Assembly: GCA_039566865.1 (NCBI GenBank)
Contig: CM076943.1
Coordinates: 45,826,663-45,890,662 of the forward strand
DNA: 64,000 bases
Direction of reading: 5' to 3'
DNA from: Aurelia coerulea
Lineage: Eukaryota > Cnidaria > Scyphozoa > Semaeostomeae > Ulmaridae
How positions within the stretch are numbered: the stretch's first letter is position 1; every line of letters begins with the position of its first letter. The notes under the pieces are model-generated. The model ran no database searches. It was not told the DNA's origin and worked only from the letters and a program-made list of their open reading frames with translations. This document shows positions 25,801-37,800 of the stretch, in pieces. Position numbers and translations under genes: made by a program.

Positions 25801-28800
25801 TTTGTTGTTTACTTGTTATCTCTAGTAAACAATGCATGGTTTTGCTACATGATTGATGACCTTGCTATCATGAAACGAAACGTTAAATATCTGTCATGTT
25901 AAAATAATGGTAATACTCACGTGACAACACAGAAGAGATTGATATTAGCATTGTATACAGTAAAATCAATGAAAATTGCTCTTGTACCACGATTACTCCA
26001 GAGGTTGGTCTAAAGGAAAGAGGTAAACGATGCGTAAGAGGTTTAATAACAACAGGCACACCGTAAATGCTCTTATTTCCCTCCCTTTTTAGCACCCTCT
26101 CTCTTAGGCCCCCCTTTACCCCCCCCCCCCCAACACACCCCAGCAACTTACATCAAATGCAAGAGGTTACGAAAGATTATTCAGCTGAAACAATTAAATG
26201 AATTACATTAAATGAAATCACATAAGTCTTGTTGGGGATACGAACCATCAAAGTTTCAAGCAACGGTTATCCCCCAAAAAGGAAACCTGTGATCATGCGC
26301 AGAGAGCATGTTTGATTTGTGAAAAGAGTGTGGGCGGAGAATCGAACCACAGTCCAAACAAGGATTAGCAAAGAAACAAAGAGATTCTCGCGCATGGTAA
26401 TAGGTTTCCCAGCTGTTGATCTGCTTAGAACTTTACCAGCATAACAAAAGGCTTAGACAAAAGGGGCAGTCCTCGGTATCCTCAACAAAGTCGGGCTTTC
26501 AGAAAATCGCAATCTCATTGATGCCAAACCTTTCGCTCCAGAGAAAATAAAATTTTTCGCCCGGCAGTCTTTTGATGATACACCCTGTAGAGTCTCTGAA
26601 CTAAATACCCCGGGGGGGGTACTTGACCAGGTTTTGGTCGGGGACGTGCCATCGAAGCTTCAAAAACATACCCGTTCCTTATACCAATTTTGCGAAAAAG
26701 TATACCCGACTTTATACCAATTTTGCGAAAAAGTATACCCGACCTTATACCAATTTTCCGAAAAAGTATACCAAAATCGTTCTTTAAACCAAAATTGCGA
26801 AAATCGATACCGTTCCTTATACCAAAATCGTGAAAATCGATACCGTTCCTTATACCAAAATCGTGAAAATCGATACCCTTCCCGATGGCACGTCCCCGTA
26901 CCCAAAATATGTGAAGTACCCCCCCCGGGCTAAATACGCCCACCAGGCATAACAGAGCTTTCCTTTTTTATTACAAAGTCCAACTTTGTAATTTAAGAGG
27001 GGGCTCCAGGTCAGTCAGAAAGTCAGAAAGTCAGAAAGAAAGAAAGAAAGTCCGTCACGCTCGTTAAAGCAATTGATTAACGTTTTATCTCTGCTAATTG
27101 GCCCTGAAATAAAGAAAGCGCACAGAAAGCGCATACAAGACAGAAGTTTCCCGCGATCCGATAGTAACATTTGACGTCGGCTTATTTCATGTTAGACAGA
27201 TTTGACACCGTAAGATGGATAAATCACCATGATGTTTACCCTGGCACAACAACAAATTTACCCAGAATTGGCACGTTCTTGAATTCATTAGCAGCTTAAT
27301 TATGTTGAAACAATCGTTTTCTAGAACGAACGCATCATTAGCCACTTATTGATATTATTCATTATGCAAATAAGTCAAGTTTAGAGGATGATGTAACCGG
27401 CGGCCTGCACAGAGGCTAGCATTCGCAGCATCACCGAAGGTAGAAGGACCCCCCTCCTACACAGCTACAGATGCAAACGTCGCAGGTGAAGTTGAGAGGA
27501 AAGGTGCAGAATTACAGCAAACAATGGCGCATTGACTGGGGGAAGGCACGTGGTCACACTGAACCAAAAGATCTCCATGCATATGATTCTGCACAGAGGT
27601 TATCTTCGTGACTGCTTGCCTCAAATTAGAAGCCCGCGAATAGAAACATTCTGCAGGGTTCCGCATAAGCAATTTTGCTTTATCGTAAATCTCACATGAA
27701 GTCTAATTTGAGACAGATGCACCAATAGTTTCATGCACGAACTAAGCAAACTGGGGGTAATGACTTTTGATTTTTTGCGTATCATCCTCGTTTGACATAA
27801 AGATCAAAATAGTGCTTTCAAACGATTCTTGTCCTTATACAAGGCGCTCGATTTTCCATTGAAGGCGACTTTGGCAGCAACACTCATCTCTCTGACTGTA
27901 GCAGCATCAATGATCATTTGGGCTTATGGAGAAATCAATATTCAGTTTTTTATGCTTGCTTAGCTCAGGTCGTACTTTGTAATCATCCAAAAGGATCTTA
28001 TGTTTTATTACAAAGTCCAACTTTGTAATTTAAGAGGGGGCTCCAGGTCAGTCAGAAAGTCAGAAAGTCAGAAAGTCAGAAAGAAAGAAAGAAAGTCCGT
28101 CACGCTCGTTAAAGCAATTGATTAACGTTTTATCTCTGCTAATTGGCCCTGAAGTAAAGAAAGCGCACAGAAAGCGCATACAAGACAGAAGTTTCCCGCG
28201 ATCCGATAGTAACATTTGACGTCGGCTTATTTCATGTTAGACAGATTTGACACCGTAAGATGGATAAATCACCATGATGTTTACCCTGGCACAACAACAA
28301 ATTTACCCAGAATTGGCACGTTCTTGAACTTATTAGCAGCTTAATTATGTTAAAACAATCGTTTTCTAGAACGAACGCATCATTAGCCACTTATTGATAG
28401 TATTCATTATGCAAATAAGTCAACTTTAGGGGATGATGTAACTGGCAGACTGCAAAGAGGCTAGCATTCGCAGCATCACCAAAGGTAGAAGGACCCCCTC
28501 CTACACAAGCAACGGATGCAATCATCGCAGGTGAAGTTAAGAGGAAAGGTGCAGAATCCCAGCAAACAATGGCGCCATTGACTGGGGGAAGGGACGCGAT
28601 CACACGAAACCAAAACATCTTCATGCATATGATTCTGCACATAGGTTATTTTTATCAGTTGAGTCTGCACGCAGGCTAAGAGCCAAGGGCTCAAGCTGGC
28701 AGCCTTCCTCGCTGAAGGCAAGAGTGCTAGCCACGAAGCCAGCCTACAACCTTATAAGGTATGTACACTTAATTCTCTTACCTTTAAATCCGCCAATATC

Positions 28801-31800
28801 TTCTTACTCTCTGCTTTGGTTTTCCCAAGTTGCTGCACAAAACCACCTCCTCCATATGTTGTTAGCTGACCCCAGACACCTCTTCCATTCAGTTGCTTCT
28901 CTGTCTGATATGTCCATCTGTCAAAATTCAATGACAATAAATAGATATTCAAAATAGCATAATTCGAAAAAAAGAAAAGGCCGTAGCGTCGATCGTCGGA
29001 TCCGAAGATGCTTCCGGTGACAAATAAATCAATAAGTTTGTGGGCAGAAACACCACAAAAAAACGAAGAAACAACAGCAAATGTGTGTGAATTTTTATGA
29101 AGGAGAGAATATGATTTTCGGTTATGGCATGTGATTGTCGGTTTTTTTTTCGTCTGCTATGAAAGTGGCCTGTTTTATTGGTAATTTGTTCTTCGCACGA
29201 ACCAAACTGATTAGAGTGCGACGAAACTGGTTTTTCGTGATTTCACGTTGATCTTTTCAGCAGTTACTGGCGAGTTACTAACTTATTTCTTTCCTTTCAG
29301 GATTTAAGATCAATTCGGTTTTGTCTTACAGGATTTAACAGTTTTTCTCTTGTTACAGGTTTATTTTGGTTATTGTTTCTTTTACAGGAGTTAACAGTCT
29401 TCTTTCTATTGATTTCGGTGTTTTGTTGCGTTTATGGGTTTAATATGATAAGTCCGTTATTTAAGGCTATTTTTAAATTTTGTACCACGAATCATTTGTT
29501 TACGTAAGGATAGAATAGGTTTCAAATCTTTAAAGAGGTCGGCGTAAAATTCTGTGTCCTACTTCTTTGAACTGAATGGCTTCAAAGTAACTTTAGCTAT
29601 TTCGCTATAATTCTACCATTGAACTTCTTTGAAATCTTCAATATTTTCAGAATCACAGTGTTGTTCTTCTTTTGTAAGAATTCAAGAAAAATTTACCCAT
29701 GAACCTGTGAAGAAAAGAGGATTCTGATATGAACTTACGCAGTGCCGTTCATCTTTCCAAAAGGTCTTGCATCTTCAACATTCTTTGCGTAGGGTGCATA
29801 ACATTCTTTGATCTCCTTTTTAAAGTCATCATGAACTCTACAGAAATGAAAAAAGTGTGGGATGTAAGATAATTGAAAACAGTGTGAATAAGCCATAGAC
29901 TTACTACAGAGTGTCCCAAAAAATTGTGCCCTGTTTATGTGACTGTGGCGGAGCTGTAACTTCAATTGTTCCGTATTTATGCAGTTGCATAGGAAAAGCA
30001 TCAGCTTAGAGTTTGAAATATTGCTTGAATCAATGTGACAAATGGTTGCTGCTTTATAACATAGGGCTCAAATCTTTAAAAAGGTCACTGTAAAATTCCG
30101 ATACGGTTTCTTTCAAATTAAATGGCTTGGAAGGAACTTAGCGTTTTTTACTGTAAATCTGCCATGGCAATTTATTGATATCTTGATTAGTTTCAAAATG
30201 GCGGCATTTATTGAATTTGAGGCTATGACGTCATCAATTTCTAAATCCTAAACCAGAAAAGATACTGATTTCTGCTTTTCACCATATTGTAGGCCTTCAT
30301 AAACTATGGTTTTCTTGTAAGTTACATGATCTTTCCTCCTTTGGTTTAGGATTTACGATGATTTAAATGTTTTCAACATTTTCTATCAGTTTTTTCAAAA
30401 TCATTAAATTGCCGCCATTTTGAAAAAAATCAAGATGTCAAAAAAATTCCACGGCAGATTTACAGCAAAGTACTATAAGTTCCTTTCAAGCCATTCAATT
30501 AAAAAAAAAATGTAATAGAATTTTACACCCACCTTTTTAAAGATTTGAAAGGTTTGAGCCCTATGCTCTGCTTTATGGCACAACAAGGGCAAAATAAGTG
30601 GTTGCTTCAAAAATAGCACTTCCTCTTTGTCTTTCTAATACCGTAAATCATTAACCACTTTCCAGATTGACTAAAACAAGGTCTCAAACTCTAAGTTGAA
30701 GCACAAGCTATTCAACTGTGTAAAAACAGGACAATTGAAGATATAGCTCGTCCACAGCAGGCACACAAACTGGACACAACTTTTTTGGGACAGTGACGTG
30801 GTCCCAATGTCCTCTCTCTAGTAAATCTTGATAAGGCATATTAAATCATGATCCATTCAAACATTAGAGACAATTGGCAAAATTCCATTTGTAATGAGAA
30901 CAATTCAATTAAACACAAAGAGACAGACAGTTGCTGTTGCTACAATACAGCAAGAGTAACTGGTGCCAACCAAGGTAGTAAGTCTAGACAAGCAATACTG
31001 CAACATGGTATGATGTTTTGTTATCAAAATACAGATTGAGAAAGAGCCGTTTAATAGGACTTTAAATATCTTGCTTCTTTTTAAAGATAATAATCATATG
31101 CATGTGCATACTAACCGGTTTTGTGTCGTGCAAGAAAATAAAAATCTCGAGGTCTTCAAGTACATAGTGAGCTTGCAATGCAAGGTATGTGCATTAAGAT
31201 AGAGGGCTTTATGTCTTATTTTCCTGTACAAGAACAAAACTGGTCGAAATGAGTTTTATCATCTGATAGTTGCTAACTTTGAATCATATGATTTACTCAA
31301 ACGCATTTTGTTACTGTAATATCGCTTTTGTTTATTGTAAATCTCACAGGCCTAAATCAGTCTCTGTGGCGACAAAAACGCGTCCTTGCATCGTATTATA
31401 CAAGGCTAGGGGAAAACTGCGGGAAATATGCGATTGACCAATGGGATTGGCAGGATTCTTGTACTTCAGTCAGGTAATAGGATAAGATAAAATGAGATAA
31501 AATAATAACTTACACACAGGAGTCATTTCTAACACGAAGCTGCCGAATACGAGGGCGTCCAAGAATCTTGTTTTCAAAGTAAATGTATCCTTGTTGGTCC
31601 TTTGTTACGTTCTTTCCATTGTAATACTTCTCCCAGTACATCCCATCGAGTAGTGGCCCTTCAGCGTACTAGAAATTACAAAAATTCTCATGAGCCAACT
31701 ACGAACACATGAAATTCACATGCTCATTATTTCTTCCCATGGGGCGGAAGACATCTGGAAGGGGCTCAAAACTTTTACCCAATCACAGAGAGGGGGGGCA

Positions 31801-34800
31801 AGAAGTTCGGCACAGCTTAAGGAAGGGGTATGACAATGGTTCTAGGTCTAGAAAACTGGTTTTCAAGAAGCAAAGCATAGTTCTTCAATTTCTTGGTAAA
31901 TCTCTATCTATTTCTCTAACGATGATAAATGCAAACTGGTTCCCTAACTCTATCTGCTCTGTGCTCTTTTCCAATTTGTAACGAATTAAATCTCCCTGCA
32001 ACTGAAATCATGACAGTATAGTGACTCTTTTACCACATTGGGAGGGGGACGGAAAATGCTTTTTGCAATGTTGGAAAGTGGTTGGAGGTTCAAGTAAACT
32101 ACAGTGGGGGCCAACGTTCCATTAAATATGTCTTCCATCTCCTCCCCGACAAGAATTAATGACCAGTCTCATAGCAGCGAGAATGAAGTGACAGCGACGT
32201 ACCCAGGAATTCGAAAGGGGGGAGCCCGGTGGTTGGAAATTAGGTTGTAATTTAGGTAAGACCTGGTGCCTGGTGATAAAGACAAAGATTTGTTTCAAAA
32301 ATCTCCGAAAAGGGGGAGCTATGGCTCCCAGAGCTCGCCCCTGAGTGTGTCCTTCTTGTTAAGTGAAGAGCCCAAAATGGAAAGAAAACGTTCTCTGTTA
32401 ACAAAGTACCACACGCATTCTTATAAGAAACTAAGAATTTGAGCAAGTACTGAAAGTTCTTGAAAATTATAATATTGTGAGTACTCAGAGTTTCTTACGA
32501 GGTTCTTAACAATCTTCACTCCCCGTGCCCTCGGGAGACTTCAAGACGAATTTTTTCCAAGCCTTCCAATGTTTAGACACTTAGTAAAAGTATGCTAAGG
32601 ATTTCCTTGATCAAAACAAATAGTTGCTTCAACATTTTTTCTCACAGTACTAAGTCTCTCAGGTACATACATTTAAAGAGGCAAGATAACCCCAAGATCA
32701 TGTTTTTCGTATGTTCCTATTTAAATAAAAAAAAATAAAGATATCCAATCTACTTACAGTCCAGAATTCGCTCATTTTCGTGAATCCAGTAAAACTAGGA
32801 GAATTCACAAACAGATCTAAAAGGGAAGCAGGAAAGGTACTTCATATATCAGGAAAATTTTGGGCATTTCGGCGAGCAAACATGATTAAACTCAACTAAA
32901 CCAAACAAACAACGTTACCTTACAGAGTGCGTAGTATTAGTCAGTGATAGCATATGATAACATAGTCAGTGTGACCATATAAGCTTGATTGCTTTAGTTC
33001 TTTCAAGTAAAATTTTTCTCTTCCTTACACAATTAGAAATTACCGGATTTCCCAAAAACAGTGCTCCCATTTTAAAACAGTGGCGGACACTTGAGGACAA
33101 GGGGGTGTAATCACCCCCCATTTTGGCTAGCACAAGGATCTTTTGTTCAAAAACGATAGAAATAAAGAATGTTTTTAACTGAAACAATAGCTTCACCCCT
33201 TCCCCTCATAATGGTTGGCATAGTGTCCGCCACTATTCAAAAAGCACCAAATTTTGATTATGAAACCTATCATGGAATTTTATTTTTGATCATTTTGCTA
33301 ATGATCCATATACAACTAAAGATGATTAAATGTTTGTTTTCATTACATAATGGGTAAAAGTGACACATTGAAAAACCTTATTCTGAGCTATACCCTAATT
33401 TGGTTGCGGCCCCCTGGTAGACTTTTTGTTTTAACTCTGCCAGGAGAAAAATTATTGCCCCGAAACTTTCTGGCTTTTTGCTGCTACTTATTTTGCAGCG
33501 ACTCATGAAGTTTCATAAAAATGTTTTGACAACTGAGGGGGAGGGAGACAACTTTCCGGGACTGACTCTGTCCAATATTAATTTTTGCGAAAAAAGAAGC
33601 AAAATTGCAATATTTTGCAAAGATATTTTGCAGGCTAGTGCTATTTGACGTAATCTACTAATCTATCATAGTCTTTATGTTTGGATGGAAAATGTGCTCC
33701 AAATTAAATTTCATAGCATTTTTCCTGATTTTGACCGATTTTGCCACTTTTCTTGGCAAATTTAATTTTAGGTAAATTTTTATATTCTTTTATAAAGTAC
33801 ATGCCTTAGGCTATTAGTACAACAAATCTGGTTGCTCTATCTATTACCAGTCAAGAGTTAGGAAGGCCCCCCCCCCAACAAAATAGCCCTATAGCCCAAC
33901 CACTATAGGGTTAACTATACCCTTCAAGCAACATTGTAAATCCTGCCTAAGAGCCATCATTTGAGATTTGTCATTATCCTTCAAGTCCACACTGATAGTT
34001 TGCGTTTCTTTCTGACACTTGACACCAAACCAGAAGCTCAATATATAAAGAATTTAATCTGATAATCATAAATGCTTTTTTCAGTATGCTTCAAACCAGG
34101 CAGTACTAAAAAAGCTAAATATACTAATCTTAAAACAAGTCACAAGATCAGCTCTACCTGGGAAAATTATTCTTTGGTCTTTGATCTACTTTCCAAGAAA
34201 GGAATTTGAAATTGCCCAGGTAATAGAATTTCGGTGATCTCTCAAACTGGAGCACTTTTTTGGGACACCAAGTAAAACTTCAATAAGAATCTGAAAAAAA
34301 TGGTCACTAACCTTTCATGACTTTGGTGAAGTAATACATAGTTGAGCCTGTCATTCCAAAAGTCACTGAAAAGTAAAAGCAATGATATTGTTACAGTAAA
34401 AGGAAAAACAAGGCTCTGTTTACACTTAATCAAAGCTCTATAAACAAATGGGGCATAACTTGCAGCTAGATGGAGAGGGGGTTGCCACCAAGTCTCCTTC
34501 AAGCTCTTTATTTTTCATTGCAAAAACAAAATATCTTTTTAAATATCTGTTTGGTTGAGACCAACTGATTTTTTCATCAATCAATCTATGAATCAAGATC
34601 GTTCAAATGGAATAGTGATAAGTTTTTAACACAGGGGGTGCTCTATCCAGCATAGGTTCCAAATCTTTAAAAAGGCTGGTGTAAAATTGAGTTACCTATT
34701 TCTTTGAACTGAATGACTTCAAAGAAACTTTAGCTATTTCTCTATAATTCTACCATTGGACTTTTCTGAAATCTTTAATATTTTCAGAATTAGAGCGTTT

Positions 34801-37800
34801 TTCTTCTTTTTCAAGAATTTAAGAAGAAATTTCAAAAAAACTTAAAACCATCGTAATTTCTAAACCGTGTGATGCAACATGAAGTAATTTTGAAGAGAAC
34901 TATAGTTTATGGATGCCTACAATATGGTATCAAGCAAAAGTCTGTCACTCATCTGGTTTATGATTTAGAAATTTGATGACATCACATCCTAAAATGAGCT
35001 GAAATGTAAAATGCCCTGTAATTTTGAAAAGTATTCAAATTTTCTGGAAAGTCCAACGGTATAATTATAGATAGGTATCTAAAGTTTCTTTCAAGCCATT
35101 CAATCAAAAGAAATAGGTCACTCAATTTTGCACCCACCTTTTTACGCCGAGTTAAAGATTTGGAGCCTATGCTGCTCTATCCCCAATTAGTTTATCTGCT
35201 GCAAGAGCTCCTCCTAATATTACTGTAATCTCATAGCAAAATGCGTTGTTTCTCTTCTGTAATTTGTCATTATTATCTAAGGTAAATGTTGTTACTTTTC
35301 CAAAGGATTCTATATGTACTGCAGTTCAATTTTAAAATGAAACTGAACTGAATTAAATTCCCTGTGTAGTTAAAGCTCTCCATTTAAAGGGTCTGTTTCA
35401 TCCAGCATTCCTTGCATGTGCCATCTCTTCATTGTCCTTTGTTGTTGCCATTTTCATGGGCCATGAAAATGGCAACAACAAAGGCCAACCAAGAGATGAC
35501 AGGTGCAAGGCATGCTGGATGAAACAGACTCTTTAAAGACATCTTTTGAGATTTTGGCAAAAAAAATCACTAATCTATCATAAAAAGTTACTGAAAATAA
35601 ACACACATTTCAAGGATGTTACCAGCCTTAAAAAGGTGGGCTGAAAATAGTATGACACTACGTTCTGAAAGGCATCCATGGCCTCAGGAAGCTCACAAAT
35701 ATGAAATATCAAGCAAATCAAAATTTTCCTTTGCAAAGATACTTACAAATACAGAGAACCAGCATGAAAATCAGATAGATTCCAAGCTCCCTCAAAGTTG
35801 TCTTCACATACATTTCTTTATCTGTGTCAGTATCCTCTGTGTGGCGTGTCCTCCACATGCCTGTTTCAGAAAGGTAGAAAGTGAAAACATGTACTGTACA
35901 TTCTGAAACTAAAATGGCAGCCCTGGCCACGAGACTATTACTTTTTTGTAATAAAAGGTATCTAGGCCAAGACAGCCTCTAGCCTGATTACAAAAAACAT
36001 AACTAAGGGCTTGTTTCTATGAGGCGGGCTGGCCCGTTAGCGAGCTGGCTCCCCTCTAAGCCAGCTCGGTTTTATATGAGACATTTGATAATGAGCCTGC
36101 CCGGCCCTTGGGTGCCATGTGCCATGTTTCTTTTGTGTAAATTTGAAAGAATGAGGAAATATTTTCCTGTTCTTTCATTTTTACAAAAGACAGCCTTGGC
36201 GCCAACTGTGATAAAGGGTCCTCCATTTTTAGAAACTTAACAAATCTGCTGTGTTCTGCGCGTGCGTTACAGGCGGGCTAGCCCATTTCCTCAGTTTATA
36301 TGAGAAAAGTCAGCCCGTTTGAGGCGGGATCCCGGCACCCGATAACCGGGATCTCGGCAAGACGGGCCAGCCCGGCATACATATAAACGCAAACTGCTGA
36401 TTACAAAGCTGTGACCAGGTAAGTAGGATCTCACCTGACGGTGAGCCAGCTCGCTAATGGGCCAGCCCGCCTCATATAAACAGGCCCTAAAAGATTACCT
36501 AAGTTACTACCGCATAAAATTAATTACAAAAATATCAATTGTCCTAATAAACAACATATACCCACTAATCTAATTTACACAGTGTCAATCATGATAATGA
36601 TGATAAATTGTGAACATTTATTGGAAGCAAGGTTCAGATTTCAGTTTGGAAGATTTTAAGAAGAACCACATTCAAGCTGTGTTTTTCCTCTTTTTCACCG
36701 TCTCTATGGCATATGATGAATGGGTGTGCATGGGTGGTGGGTTGATCTCCATCAGTGTGATGCCTTATGGGTATTATTGATTAATATGTAGATGTAGACA
36801 GATCAGCTAAATTACTCATTGGAAATCAATTCATATATTGGGAATACCAAAACATAGGGAGGTTCTATTCATGTCAGAACAAAGCATGAAGATTACTCTT
36901 CAAGATGAGTCTTTCACTACAAATTTACATGAAGTTAGCATAGGGCTCAAATCTTTCAAATCTTTAAACAGGTGGGTGTAAAATTGTATTCCATTTTTCT
37001 TTGAATTGAATGGCTTGAAAGGAACTTATAGTATTTTGCTGCAAATCTGCCGTGGAAAGTTCTGGATATCTTGATTTTTTCAAAATGGCGTCAATTTAAC
37101 GATTTTAGAGAACATTGATGGGAAATTTTATTTAAAACATAAATCATCGTAAATCCTAAACCAAAGGAGGAAAGATCATGTAACTTCCAAGAAAACCATA
37201 GTTTATGAAGGCCTACAATATGGTGAAAAGCAGAAATAAGTATCTTTTCTGGTTTAAGATTTAGAAATTTGATGACGTCATGGCCTCAAATTTAATAAAT
37301 GCTGCCATTTTGAAACTAATCAAGATATCAATAAATTTCCACGGTAGATTTACAGCAAAAAACGCTAAGTTCCTTCAAAGCCATTTAATTCAAAATTAAT
37401 TGTTATAGAATTTTACACCAACCTTTTTAAAGATTTGAGCCCTATGTTCATGAAGTTGTCCTGCAAAAAATTGCTCATCAAAAAGAACCAAATCAAAAAT
37501 CTTGCCACAGCTTTCTTAGCCCCTTTGAAGTTAGTTGACAGAGCTAAGTAGAGGCAATCCATAAATAGGACAAAGAAACGCCTATGCAAATAATTGCTTC
37601 CCTAGTGATAAGATATGCACACACATGTTGAAATCATCAAATAAAATAGGCTAATTTTAGACCTACATATACAGCTTTTGAGTTAGCAATTTACCTCGTA
37701 ATTCATATAAGTTAAACCCACCTGAATCCATCTGAACCCACCTGAACCCATCTGAACCCAGCAAAGACCAACCTGACTTGATAGAAATTCTCAAGAGGTC

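Noticed and set aside
26515..26943. Overlapping open frames on both strands with repeated peptides
   Set aside because: Explained by the 33-bp tandem repeat inside a MITE.
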